Shown: positions 15,274 to 23,914, numbered from the stretch's first letter. The stretch is DNA of 56,312 bases from CAZEPJ01 sp964514105 (GCA_964514105.1 CAZEPJ010000022.1:1-56312); one strand, 5' to 3'. Made by a program: numbers and translations. The notes: generated by a model from the letters alone, not told the origin.

Positions 15274-16638
15274 ATGAGCCAAGCACGCCCGGGCGGGAGG
15301 CCCGGGCGATTCCGCCGCGTCTTCGTCCTGGGGCTGGACGGCGTGCCCCATTCCCTTCTCCGGGACCTGACCGGCCGGGGGGAGCTGCCCCACCTGAAGA
15401 GCCTGATCTCGGGTGGCGGCCTGGCGAGGATGCGCTCGGTGATCCCCACGGTCTCCTCGGTGGCCTGGAGCTCGTACATGACCGGCGTCAACCCGGCCAA
15501 GCACAACGTCTTCGGGTTCGTGGACCGGAACCCCGATCCGTTTCAACTCGTCATTCCCACCACCGCCCAGCTGCAGCGGGAGACCCTCTGGGAGACCCTG
15601 AGCCGAGCGGGCAAACGGGTGGTGGTCATCAACGTCCCCATGTCGTACCCGCCCAGGCCGGTCAACGGCGTCATGGTGGGCTGTTTCCTGAGCCCCAGCC
15701 TGGACAAGGCCGTGTACCCCCCGTCCCTGGTCCCCGAGCTGCGGGAGATGGGCTACTGCATCGACGTGGACGCCTGGAAGGCCCGGGTGGACCGGGAGGC
15801 GTTCATGGCGGACCTGGATCGGGCCCTGGATGCGCGCTTTCGGGCGGCCTTCCGCCTCATGGAAGGGGAGCCGTGGGAGTTCTTCCAGCTCCATGTCATG
15901 GAGACGGACCGCATCAACCACTTCCTGTGGGGCGCTTGGGCGGATGCAGACCCGGTCTGGGCGCCCAGGTTCCTGGAGTACTACAGGAAGATCGACCGGT
16001 GGGTCGGCGAGCTCGTGGGGCGCCTCCACGGGGGACTGAAGGCGGGTGAAACCCGCCTGCTCGTCCTCTCGGACCACGGCTTCTGCAAGACGGACAAGGA
16101 GCTGTACGTGAACCAGTGGCTGGAGGCTGCGGGGTACCTCCGCTTCCCCCGCGGGGAGGAGCGAAAGCTCCCCCGATTCCTCCCCGAGACCCGGGCGTAC
16201 AGCCTCATCCCCGGGCGCCTCTTCGTCAATCTCCAGGGACGGGAAGAGCGGGGGAGCGTGGCCCCGGGGCGGGATTACGAGGCCCTCCGGGACCGGCTGA
16301 TGGGCGAGCTCTCGGCGCTGCGGGATCCCGAGAACGGCCGCCCCATGGTCAGGGCCGTCCACCGGCGGGAGGCGATTTACAGTGGGCCGTACCTGGAGCG
16401 GGCCGCGGACCTCATCCTGGAACCCCAGGACGGGTACGACCCCAAGGCCAACGTGGACAAGGCCGTGCTGGCTGCCGGGGGAGACATCCACGGCATGCAC
16501 ACCCTGGAGGACGCGTTTCTCCTGGCGTATCCGGGGGCCCTCCCGCCGCGGGACTGGGAGATCGTGGACGTGTTCCCGGGCATCCTGGCCATGCTGGGCG
16601 TGGAGGCCCCGCCCGGCCTGGACGGACGGGCCTGGTGA
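15274..16638 (+). CDS. Alkaline phosphatase superfamily protein, copy 2
   Basis: This 454-residue protein is a second member of the alkaline-phosphatase/nucleotide-pyrophosphatase superfamily. Metal and active-site motifs are FVLGLDGVPH (Asp22), PTVSSVAWSSYMTGVNPAKHN (Ser at the nucleophile site, where copy 1 has Thr), METDRINHFLW, LSDHGFC and a late GGDIHGMHT histidine. It resembles copy 1 in plan but differs in the loops. The reading frame is open far upstream through cysC, but the ATG at 15274 starts just before the first conserved strand. It has no signal peptide. A shared or sequential reaction with copy 1 and the APS kinase is likely; the substrate is unknown. Confidence 0.85.
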   Translation: MSQARPGGRPGRFRRVFVLGLDGVPHSLLRDLTGRGELPHLKSLISGGGLARMRSVIPTVSSVAWSSYMTGVNPAKHNVFGFVDRNPDPFQLVIPTTAQLQRETLWETLSRAGKRVVVINVPMSYPPRPVNGVMVGCFLSPSLDKAVYPPSLVPELREMGYCIDVDAWKARVDREAFMADLDRALDARFRAAFRLMEGEPWEFFQLHVMETDRINHFLWGAWADADPVWAPRFLEYYRKIDRWVGELVGRLHGGLKAGETRLLVLSDHGFCKTDKELYVNQWLEAAGYLRFPRGEERKLPRFLPETRAYSLIPGRLFVNLQGREERGSVAPGRDYEALRDRLMGELSALRDPENGRPMVRAVHRREAIYSGPYLERAADLILEPQDGYDPKANVDKAVLAAGGDIHGMHTLEDAFLLAYPGALPPRDWEIVDVFPGILAMLGVEAPPGLDGRAW

Positions 16639-16748
16639 GCGGAGCGCACGAGCTTGACCGGCGGGCGGGACGGATCTCAGCCGGGCCCGGCGGCCGGGCG
16701 AAAAAGGGATATGGTGGTCAGACCGATGACCGGCGGGGAGAGGGCATC

Positions 16749-16805
16749 ATGAAGCACGGCTCGGTTTCGATCACCATCCATCGGTTGGACGGGGGTGGGC
16801 CATGA
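16749..16805 (+). CDS. Possible 18-codon leader peptide coupled to the AOR gene
   Basis: The frame encodes MKHGSVSITIHRLDGGGP and ends at TGA (16803-16805), overlapping the ATG (16802) of the oxidoreductase as ATGA. GGGGAG (16735-16740) sits eight bases before its ATG, a better ribosome binding site than the oxidoreductase's own. It is too short for a homology judgement. It may only serve translational coupling, or may be chance. Confidence 0.35.
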   Translation: MKHGSVSITIHRLDGGGP

Positions 16806-18655
16806 ACGGCTGGCGCGGGAGGGTCCTGAGGGTGGATCTGGGCACTGGCAAGCTGGGGGAGGAACCCCTGGATCCCCGGGCGGCCAGGGACTATATCGGC
16901 GGCCGGGGGTTGGGCGTCCGCTATCTCCTGGATCGCGGAGAGCCGGCGTGCGAGCCACTTTCGCCAGCCAACCCGCTCATCATGGCCACCGGGCCGCTCA
17001 CCGGGACGCGGGCGCCCACGGGGGCGCGTTACATGGTGACCACCAAATCCCCCCTCACCGGGGCCATCACCTGCTCCAACTCGGGGGGGCATTTCCCGGC
17101 CGAGCTCAAGAAGGCCGGATGGGACATGATCGTGCTGGAGGGCAGGGCGGCCGAACCCGTGTACCTGTGGATCGACGGCGCGCGGGCCGAGCTTCGGCCG
17201 GCGGGACACCTCTGGGGCAAGACCACCCATGAGACGGATGACGCCCTTCGGGCCGAGACCCATGCCCAGGCCAAGTCGGCCTGCATCGGTCCCGCCGGGG
17301 AGCGCCTCGTACGGTTCGCGGCCATCATGAACGACCGGGACCGGGCCGCAGGACGCTCCGGGGTGGGCGCGGTCATGGGATCCAAGAACCTCAAGGCCGT
17401 GGCGGTGCGCGGGCAGAAAGAGGTCCCGCTGGCGGACGAGAAGAGGTTCCGGGAGATCGTCGCCGGGCTCCTCAGGAAGTTCAATGAGACGTACAAGGCG
17501 AGCCCGCCCCCCCTGCGGCTCCACGGCACCGCGGTGACGGTCATGGCCACCCAGAGCTTCGGCGTGTTGCCCACCCGCAACTTCCAGACGGGGCGCTTCG
17601 AGGGTTGGGAGGCCATCCACGGGGAGACCCTCACCCGGCGGTTTCTGCTCAAGGCCAGGGCGTGCCATGCCTGCCCCATCGCCTGCGGGCGGGTGACGCG
17701 GGTGGAAGAAGGGCCGTATCGGGGAGAAGGAGAGGGGCCGGAGTACGAGACGGTCTACGCCCTGGGGTCCGACTGCGCAGTGGACGACCTGGCCGCCCTG
17801 ACCAAGGCCAACTACCTGTGCAATGAATTGGGACTGGACACCATCTCCATGGGCTCCGCCATCGCCTGCGCCATGGAGCTGGCCGAGCGCGGTTATCTGC
17901 CGCAAGAGGACGTGGGGCGCCCCCTGCGCTTCGGAGACGCCCAGGCCCTGGTGGAACTCACCCGCATGACCGGGCTGCGGGAGGGTTTCGGGGACCTCCT
18001 GGCCGAGGGCAGCCTTCGGATGGCCGCGCGCTACGGGCACCCTGAACTGGCCATGGTGTCCAAGGGACAGGATTTCGCAGGGTACGAGCCCCGGGGGGCG
18101 CAGGGGATGGGGCTGGCCTATGCCACCTCTCCCATCGGCGCCTCCCACATGCGGGGAGATCCGGCATACTTCGAACTGCTGGGCGTTCCCTGCAATGTCG
18201 ACCCGCTGACGTGGGAGGACAAACCCGGCCCGGTGGCCCGGTGGCAGGATCTTTTCTGCATCATCGATGCGGCGGGGCTGTGCGTCTTTTACTCCGTGCG
18301 CAACCTCATATCCCCGGAGGTCATGGCGAGGCCCGAGGGGATCCTGGAACTGCTCAACGCGGCCACGGGCGCGAGGTACAGCCTGGAGGAGCTGGAGCAG
18401 GCCGGAGAGCGGATCTTCAACGCGGAGCGGCTCTTCCTGGTCCGGGCGGGCTTCTCCCGCAAGGACGACGCCCTTCCGCCCCGCATCACGTCCGAGCCCC
18501 TTGCGGAGGGCCCCGCCCGGGGCATGGTGTGCCATCTGGACGAGATGCTCACGGCTTATTATGATGTGCGGGGCTGGAGTCAGGACGGTGTGCCGACCCA
18601 GGGGAAGCTCGAGGCCCTGGGACTGGCGCCGCAGGCCTCAGGAGGGGCGCCATGA
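16802..18655 (+). CDS. aor: Tungsten-containing aldehyde:ferredoxin oxidoreductase
   Basis: This 617-residue enzyme oxidises aldehydes to carboxylic acids with ferredoxin, or runs in reverse, using a tungsto-bispyranopterin cofactor and one 4Fe-4S cluster. The N-terminal domain shows DYIGGRGLGVRYLL and MATGPLTGTRAPTGARYMVT. The cluster ligands are C288, C291 and C295 (CHACPIAC) and C494 (AGLCVFY). To my recollection these are the same positions as in the Pyrococcus furiosus enzyme, so the protein is close to the classical type in length and spacing. Pterin-binding segments such as AGRSGVGAVMGSKNLKAVAV are intact. It is followed by a MoaD-like gene overlapping by four bases. The physiological aldehyde is not evident. 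Confidence 0.95.
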   Translation: MNGWRGRVLRVDLGTGKLGEEPLDPRAARDYIGGRGLGVRYLLDRGEPACEPLSPANPLIMATGPLTGTRAPTGARYMVTTKSPLTGAITCSNSGGHFPAELKKAGWDMIVLEGRAAEPVYLWIDGARAELRPAGHLWGKTTHETDDALRAETHAQAKSACIGPAGERLVRFAAIMNDRDRAAGRSGVGAVMGSKNLKAVAVRGQKEVPLADEKRFREIVAGLLRKFNETYKASPPPLRLHGTAVTVMATQSFGVLPTRNFQTGRFEGWEAIHGETLTRRFLLKARACHACPIACGRVTRVEEGPYRGEGEGPEYETVYALGSDCAVDDLAALTKANYLCNELGLDTISMGSAIACAMELAERGYLPQEDVGRPLRFGDAQALVELTRMTGLREGFGDLLAEGSLRMAARYGHPELAMVSKGQDFAGYEPRGAQGMGLAYATSPIGASHMRGDPAYFELLGVPCNVDPLTWEDKPGPVARWQDLFCIIDAAGLCVFYSVRNLISPEVMARPEGILELLNAATGARYSLEELEQAGERIFNAERLFLVRAGFSRKDDALPPRITSEPLAEGPARGMVCHLDEMLTAYYDVRGWSQDGVPTQGKLEALGLAPQASGGAP

Positions 18656-18885
18656 GGGTGCAGATCCGGCGGTTCGCCATGCTGCGGCAGTACGGCCCCC
18701 CAGGAGAGGACCCCACGGCCCTGGACGTTCCCCAGGGGACCTCGGCGGCGGATCTCCTGGCGCGTATGGGCATCCCCACCGGGGTGGACACGGTGATCCT
18801 GGTCAACGGAAGGCATGCCGTGGGGCAGACGCCCCTGGCAGAGGGCGACGTGGTGACCCTCTTCCCGCCTGTGGAGGGTGGTTGA
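18652..18885 (+). CDS. moaD: MoaD/ThiS family sulfur-carrier protein
   Basis: This 77-residue ubiquitin-fold protein ends in the diglycine tail EGG needed for C-terminal thiocarboxylation. Inside are the family features DVPQGTSAADLLARMGIP, VILVNGRHA and LAEGDVVTLFPPVEGG. MoaD supplies sulfur for the dithiolene of molybdopterin/tungstopterin. Its ATG overlaps the aor stop (ATGA), so it is probably made in step with the oxidoreductase to supply its cofactor. It could instead be a generic ThiS-like carrier, but the context favours tungstopterin. Confidence 0.88.
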   Translation: MRVQIRRFAMLRQYGPPGEDPTALDVPQGTSAADLLARMGIPTGVDTVILVNGRHAVGQTPLAEGDVVTLFPPVEGG

Positions 18886-18887
18886 CG

Positions 18888-18917
18888 TTGCCTCGGCGAA
18901 AAGGCTGTGCTAATAAT
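18888..18917 (+). promoter_or_regulatory. Possible promoter before the 83-residue orphan gene
   Basis: TTGCCT (18888-18893) is followed after 18 bases by AATAAT (18912-18917), in one of the few AT-rich patches in this stretch. An overlapping TTGACG (18882-18887) is an alternative -35. It would start a transcript for the orphan gene at 19010 and perhaps the liv operon. Confidence 0.45.
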
Positions 18918-19009
18918 CCCTTGCCTCCTGGAACCCGGGTGGCGGGGGCCGAGGCGGGATGACCCCGAGGATCGCCCGTGGGCTTCTCTTGATGGGGGGG
19001 AAGGGGACC

Positions 19010-19261
19010 ATGCCGAGAAAGGTCCGCATCAGCAAGGTGGATGGTCGCGCCGGGGAGTCCTTTCCCGAGGGAACCGTGCGGGAGGGTTGGGAGAAGGAGC
19101 CTCCCCAGGTGGGGAAGCGTTACTGCGTCTATCTTGACAACGGCAAGATCTACCGTACCGGATTCATCCGCAAGGTGGGCGCCCGCGCATTCCAGACGGG
19201 GTACTCCGTCTATCTTCTCGATGTCCTCGCATCCGGGGATTCGGAATCGCTGTCCAGCTGA
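19010..19261 (+). CDS. Hypothetical protein, 83 residues
   Basis: I do not recognise this protein. It starts MPRKVRISKVDG, is basic at the N-terminus and then looks beta-rich (GKRYCVYLDNGKIYRTGFIRKV, then GYSVYLLDVL), ending in a short Ser/Leu tail. A small beta-barrel or SH3-like fold is plausible but unproven. The ATG at 19010 has AAGGGG nearby; an upstream ATG at 18959 would add 17 residues without a clear ribosome binding site. It sits between moaD and livF, with a possible promoter of its own, so it may belong to neither set. Confidence 0.6.
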   Translation: MPRKVRISKVDGRAGESFPEGTVREGWEKEPPQVGKRYCVYLDNGKIYRTGFIRKVGARAFQTGYSVYLLDVLASGDSESLSS

Positions 19262-19315
19262 GGGCCGACAAGGGGCGACAGGGGCGATACGCGGCGCAAC
19301 GGGGGCCGGGGAAAG

Positions 19316-20113
19316 ATGTTGCGCGTCAACAACCTGGAGGTCGTGTACAGCCACGTCATCCTCGTCCTGAGGGGGATCTCCCTGGAGGTCCCCGAGGCGA
19401 GCATCGTGGCCTTCTTGGGGGCCAACGGGGCGGGCAAGAGCACGACCCTCAAGGCCGTCTCCGGGCTGCTGGACTATGAGGACGGGGAGATCAAGAAGGG
19501 GACCATCGAATTCGGCGGCCGTGCCCTGCACAAGTTGGACCCGCAGGAGATCGTTCGGTTGGGGATCACGCAGGTGCCCGAGGGCAGGCGCATCTTCGCC
19601 GAGCTCACTGTGGAGGAGAACATCCGGGTGGGGGCGCACACCCGCAGGGACGCACGGGGCGACGTCGCCAGGGACGTGGGCTCGGTCCTGGAGTATTTCC
19701 CCCCCTTGAAGAGCCGCCTGCGGGTCCAGGCGGGGTACATCAGCGGCGGGGAACAGCAGATGCTCGCCATCGCGCGGGCCCTCATGGCCAAGCCGTCCCT
19801 GATGATGCTGGACGAGCCGTCTCTGGGGTTGGCCCCCCTGCTGGTCACGGAGATCTTCGACATCATCCGGCGGATCAATGGGGCGGAGAAGGTCTCCATC
19901 CTCCTGGTGGAGCAAAACGCCCTGATGGCCCTGGCCGTCTCCGAGTACGGCTACATCATGGAGAACGGGAAGATCGTGCTGGACGGACCGAGCCGGAAGC
20001 TCATGCACAACGAGGACGTCAAGGAGTTTTACCTGGGGGTGAAGGGCGAGGCCCAGCGAAAGCGCTTCTCCGAGGTCAAGCATTACAAGCGGCGGAAGAG
20101 ATGGCTGTCGTGA
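19316..20113 (+). CDS. livF: Branched-chain amino acid-type ABC transporter ATPase LivF
   Basis: This 265-residue protein is one of two ATPases of a Liv/HAAT-type importer. Walker A is GANGAGKST, the family motif GITQVPEGRRIFAELTVEEN is present, the signature is SGGEQQM, Walker B is LMMLDEPSLGLAP, and the switch His is replaced by Gln in LLVEQNA, as is normal for LivF. The C-terminus carries an extra basic stretch (EVKHYKRRKRWLS). It is the first gene of the operon livF-livG-acyl-CoA synthetase-livH-livM-livK. The name reflects the family; the substrate may be something other than amino acids. Confidence 0.93.
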   Translation: MLRVNNLEVVYSHVILVLRGISLEVPEASIVAFLGANGAGKSTTLKAVSGLLDYEDGEIKKGTIEFGGRALHKLDPQEIVRLGITQVPEGRRIFAELTVEENIRVGAHTRRDARGDVARDVGSVLEYFPPLKSRLRVQAGYISGGEQQMLAIARALMAKPSLMMLDEPSLGLAPLLVTEIFDIIRRINGAEKVSILLVEQNALMALAVSEYGYIMENGKIVLDGPSRKLMHNEDVKEFYLGVKGEAQRKRFSEVKHYKRRKRWLS

Positions 20114-20129
20114 GGGAGGAATCAGGCGG

Positions 20130-21032
20130 TTGGGAACAAATCAGGAGATACGCGATCCCGCATTGACACGGGCGCCCCAGGGGGCTTCGTTCTTTGCCGA
20201 GCCCCGAGGCGGACACGGAGACCGGCAGCGGGTTGCGGAGACGTCCCTCCTCACCATCCAGGACGTCACCCTGGGCTTCGGCGGGATCGTGGCCCTCAAC
20301 CGGGTCTCTCTGTCCGTGGCCCGGGGAGAGCTATACGCCGTCATCGGACCCAACGGCGCCGGCAAGACCTCCCTGCTCAATTGCGTCAGCGGGTTCTATC
20401 AGCCTCAGGGCGGCAGGATCGCCTTTGACGGAGAGGTGCTCGCGGGCCGCAGGCCCGATCAGATCGCCAAACTGGGCATCGCCAGGACCTTCCAGAACGT
20501 GGCACTCTTCTCGCATCTCAACGTCATCGACAACATGATGCTGGGCCGCCACAACCATTTCCGCAGCGGCTTCTTCCGCAACGCCCTTCTGGGATACCGG
20601 ACCCGAGAGGAGAGGGACCATCGCCGCAGGGTGGAGGAGATCATCGATTTCCTGGAGATGGAGCGGTGGCGTAAGCAATTGGTGGGGAGTCTCCCCTACG
20701 GGATCCAGAAGCGGGTGGAGCTGGGGCGGGCCCTGGCCCAGGAGCCCAAGCTCCTCCTCCTGGACGAGCCCATGGCCGGGATGAACCTGGAGGAGACCGA
20801 AGACATCGCCCGCTTCATCCTGGACATCCACCAGGAGATGGGCACGACCATCGTCATGATCGAGCACGACATGGACGTGGTCATGGACATCTCCCAGCGG
20901 ATCAGCGTGCTCGACTTCGGCCAGAAGATCGCCGAGGGCACCCCCGAGGAGGTCCAGCGCAACAAGGAGGTCCAGAAGGCGTACCTGGGCGAGCAGTACG
21001 AGGCGGTCATGGAGGGGGAGGGGGGCCCATGA
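20130..21032 (+). CDS. livG: Liv-type ABC transporter ATPase LivG
   Basis: This 300-residue protein is the second ATPase. Walker A is GPNGAGKTS, the LivG pattern GIARTFQNVALFSHLNVIDN is clear, the signature region reads LPYGIQKRVELG, Walker B is LLLLDEPMAGMN, and the switch His is in MIEHDMDVV. The signature is degenerate (YGIQK for SGGQ), which is common in LivG. The start is probably TTG at 20130, with GGGAGGA nine bases upstream; this gives an N-terminal extension of about 35 residues before the ATPase core. It overlaps the acyl-CoA synthetase gene by four bases. Confidence 0.92.
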   Translation: MGTNQEIRDPALTRAPQGASFFAEPRGGHGDRQRVAETSLLTIQDVTLGFGGIVALNRVSLSVARGELYAVIGPNGAGKTSLLNCVSGFYQPQGGRIAFDGEVLAGRRPDQIAKLGIARTFQNVALFSHLNVIDNMMLGRHNHFRSGFFRNALLGYRTREERDHRRRVEEIIDFLEMERWRKQLVGSLPYGIQKRVELGRALAQEPKLLLLDEPMAGMNLEETEDIARFILDIHQEMGTTIVMIEHDMDVVMDISQRISVLDFGQKIAEGTPEEVQRNKEVQKAYLGEQYEAVMEGEGGP

Positions 21033-22837
21033 GGGAGGACACGATCCCCCATCTCTTCTGGGGGAAGGTCCGCAAGTACGGCGAGCGGGTGGCGCTTCGG
21101 GAGAAGTCATTGGGGGTGTGGCAGGAGATCTCCTGGCGCGCATACGGCGCCCACGTCCGCCGCTTCGCCCTGGGGCTCATGGCCCTGGGCCTGGAACGGG
21201 GCGATCATGTGAGCATCTTCGGGGAAAACCAGCCCGAGTGGCTGTACGCCGATCTGGCCATCCAGAGCGCGGGCGGGGTGGCCGTAGGGGTCTATCCCAC
21301 CAACCCGGCCAAGGAGGCCAAGTACGTCATCGGGCATTCGGACTCCGTCTTTGTGGTATGCGATGACCAGGAGCAGGTGGACAAGGTCCTGGAAGTCCGG
21401 GGGGAACTCCCCCGGCTCAGGCGGATCATTGTCGTGGACATGAAGGGGCTGCGCCACTACCGGGACCCCATGATCCTCTCCTTCCAGGCCGTGGAGGAGA
21501 TGGGCGCCAGGGCCGACGCCCAGGACCCGGGGCGCTACGACCGCGCGCTGGAGATGGTGAGGCCCCCGGATGTGGCCATCATGGTCTACACCTCGGGTAC
21601 CACGGGACCGCCCAAGGGCGCCATGCTCAGCCACGACAACGTCATGCAGCTCCTGCGCGGGGCGAGCCAGGTGCTGCCCCAATACGACACGGACGAGATC
21701 GTATCCTATCTTCCCCTCTGCCATGTGGCAGAGCGAATGATGTCCGTCTTCCTCCCCCTGAACTCCGGGGCCACCGTCAACTTCGCCGAGGGGGTCGATA
21801 CGGTGACCGCGGATATGCGGGAGATCCTCCCCACCTTCTTCCTGGCCGTGCCTCGCATCTGGGAGAAGATGATGGCCGGCGTCAGCATCAAGATGAAGGA
21901 TGCCAGCTGGCTCAAGCGAAAGATGTACGAGATGTTCCTCCCGGTTGGCGAGCGGATGGCCGAGGTGCGGCTGGCCGGGGCGGCTATCTCCCCGGGCCTG
22001 AGGATCCTTTACGGTCTGGCCCATGTGGCCCTGCTGCGGCACCTGAAGAAGGAACTGGGCCTGCTTCGCGCCCGCACGGCCATCAGCGGCGCCGCCCCCA
22101 TCGCCCCCGAGGTGCTCAAGTACTTCCACTCCCTGGGGGTGGAGGTGCTGGAAGGGTGGGGCATGACGGAGCAGACGGGCATCGGCACCATCAACCGGCC
22201 CGGGGACGCCAAGTTGGGCACCGTGGGAAAGCCCATCCCCGGCGTGGAGTTGAAGATCGCCCAGGACGGGGAGATCCTCCTGAGGTGCCCCCACGTCTTC
22301 GTGGGCTACTGGAAGGACCCCGACGCCACGGCCAGGACGGTGCAGGACGGTTGGCTCCACACCGGAGACGTGGGCGAGATCGACGGACAAGGCCGGCTCA
22401 AGATCACGGATCGCAAGAAGGAGATCATCATCACCTCGGGCGGAAAGAACATCGCCCCTTCAGAGATCGAGAACCGCCTCAAGTGCAGCCCGTACATCAA
22501 CGAGGCCATCGTCATCGGCGACGGGCGGAGGTTTCTCACGGCCCTGATCCAGATCGAGTACGACAACGTGGCCAAATGGGCCCAGGAGAGGGGCATCGCG
22601 TACACGACCTTCAAGAGCCTGGCCCAGAACGCCGAGGTGTACGAACTGATCAAGGGCGAGGTCGAAGAGGCCAACAAGGAGTTCGCCCAGGTCGAGACGA
22701 TCAAGAAATTCCGGCTCCTGGAGAAGGTGTTGGACCACGATGACGACGAGCTGACGGCCACGCTCAAGCTTCGAAGAAAGACGGTCCACAAGAAATTCGG
22801 ACCCATCATCGAGGAGATGTATGGGGGGAAGGGCTGA
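21029..22837 (+). CDS. AMP-forming long-chain acyl-CoA synthetase
   Basis: This 602-residue enzyme activates a carboxylic acid with ATP and CoA. The adenylate-forming motifs are YTSGTTGPPKGAML (A3), GWGMTEQTG (A5), LHTGDVGEIDGQGRLKITDRKKE (A7-A8) and SGGKNIAPSEIE. The N-terminal WQEISWRAYG and the length point to the long-chain (FadD15-like) branch. Its position inside the transporter operon, with ATGA overlap to livG, suggests that it traps the imported acid as a CoA thioester. The imported compound would then be a fatty or aromatic acid rather than an amino acid; this is inference. Confidence 0.93.
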   Translation: MREDTIPHLFWGKVRKYGERVALREKSLGVWQEISWRAYGAHVRRFALGLMALGLERGDHVSIFGENQPEWLYADLAIQSAGGVAVGVYPTNPAKEAKYVIGHSDSVFVVCDDQEQVDKVLEVRGELPRLRRIIVVDMKGLRHYRDPMILSFQAVEEMGARADAQDPGRYDRALEMVRPPDVAIMVYTSGTTGPPKGAMLSHDNVMQLLRGASQVLPQYDTDEIVSYLPLCHVAERMMSVFLPLNSGATVNFAEGVDTVTADMREILPTFFLAVPRIWEKMMAGVSIKMKDASWLKRKMYEMFLPVGERMAEVRLAGAAISPGLRILYGLAHVALLRHLKKELGLLRARTAISGAAPIAPEVLKYFHSLGVEVLEGWGMTEQTGIGTINRPGDAKLGTVGKPIPGVELKIAQDGEILLRCPHVFVGYWKDPDATARTVQDGWLHTGDVGEIDGQGRLKITDRKKEIIITSGGKNIAPSEIENRLKCSPYINEAIVIGDGRRFLTALIQIEYDNVAKWAQERGIAYTTFKSLAQNAEVYELIKGEVEEANKEFAQVETIKKFRLLEKVLDHDDDELTATLKLRRKTVHKKFGPIIEEMYGGKG

Positions 22838-22925
22838 GGCCCCGGGCTCCCGGGACGGCGCTCGCGGGTCGCCTCGGGGCCCGGGATGGGCCGGCCCTCC
22901 ATGGGGACACGCAGTGGGGGGTGGG

Positions 22926-23816
22926 ATGGCGCTGCAGATCTTCTGTCAACTGTTCGTCACGGGGCTGGCCTGGGGAAGCGTGTACGCGTGCATCGCCCTG
23001 GGGTTCGTCCTCATCTACAAGGCCACGGACGTCTTCAATTTCGCCCAGCCCGAGCTCATGATGGTGGGGGCCTACATGGCCTTCACCCTCGTCGTCATGT
23101 TCAAGCTCCCGTTCGTCCTGGCCTTTGCGGCGGCCCTGGTCCTCACGGCGGCCATTGCCGCCATCCTGGAGATGATGGTCGTCCGTCCCATGGTGGGGGA
23201 ACCGGTCCTGTCGGTCATCATGGTCACCCTGGGGTTGGCCAGCGTGCTGCGGGGGCTCACGGGGCTCCTGTGGGGCTACGAGGAGATCCAGTTCCCCCAT
23301 CCGTTCCCCAAGGAGCCGGTGCAGATCCTGGGGGTGGCCCTGAACCAGTCCGAGATCTACACCATCGGGGCCACCGCATTCCTCCTGGTGGTGTTCTTCG
23401 TCTTCTTCAAGTACTCGGAGACCGGGATCAGCATGCGGGCCACGGCCGAGGATACCTCCGCGGCCTTTCTCATGGGCATCAACGTCAAGGGGGTCTTCAC
23501 CGCCTCGTGGATCATCGCAGCCATCGTGGCCACCATCGCGGGCGTCTTCCTGGCGAGCTTCACGTTCCTGGAGCCCATCATGGGCTTCGTGGGGCTGCGG
23601 GCCCTGCCGGCCATGATCCTGGGCGGGCTGGACAGCGTGCACGGGGCCATCATCGGGGGATTGATCATCGGTGTGGCGGAAAACCTGGCGGGCTTTTACC
23701 TGGAGCCCTACCTGGGAAGCGGCATGAAGGAGATCACGGCGTATGTCATCGTGCTCATGGTGATGATGGTGCGTCCGTATGGCCTGTTCGGGACCAAGGA
23801 AATCCTGAGGGTGTAG
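22926..23816 (+). CDS. livH: Liv-type ABC transporter permease LivH
   Basis: This 296-residue inner-membrane permease has about eight hydrophobic segments. It carries the LivH signatures GLAWGSVYACIALGFVLIYKATDVFNFAQPE near the N-terminus and GINVKGVFTASWIIAAIVATIAGVF (the EAA-like loop) in the second half. The C-terminus YVIVLMVMMVRPYGLFG is typical. ATG at 22926 is used because homology begins there; the frame is open further upstream. It pairs with LivM to form the channel. Confidence 0.92.
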   Translation: MALQIFCQLFVTGLAWGSVYACIALGFVLIYKATDVFNFAQPELMMVGAYMAFTLVVMFKLPFVLAFAAALVLTAAIAAILEMMVVRPMVGEPVLSVIMVTLGLASVLRGLTGLLWGYEEIQFPHPFPKEPVQILGVALNQSEIYTIGATAFLLVVFFVFFKYSETGISMRATAEDTSAAFLMGINVKGVFTASWIIAAIVATIAGVFLASFTFLEPIMGFVGLRALPAMILGGLDSVHGAIIGGLIIGVAENLAGFYLEPYLGSGMKEITAYVIVLMVMMVRPYGLFGTKEILRV

Positions 23817-23914
23817 GAGAGGTCTGGGGGGCGAGGGGGAATTCAGGCGACAGCAACCCCAGCCGAGGCTGCATCCCGCGGCCCGTTTCCCGAATTGCGT
23901 TGGGTGAGACTTTC

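Noticed and set aside
22886..23914. A long open frame preceding livM in its own frame.
   Set aside because: It is the second frame of livH, rich in Gly, Arg, His and Pro, with no conserved content before the LivM start.
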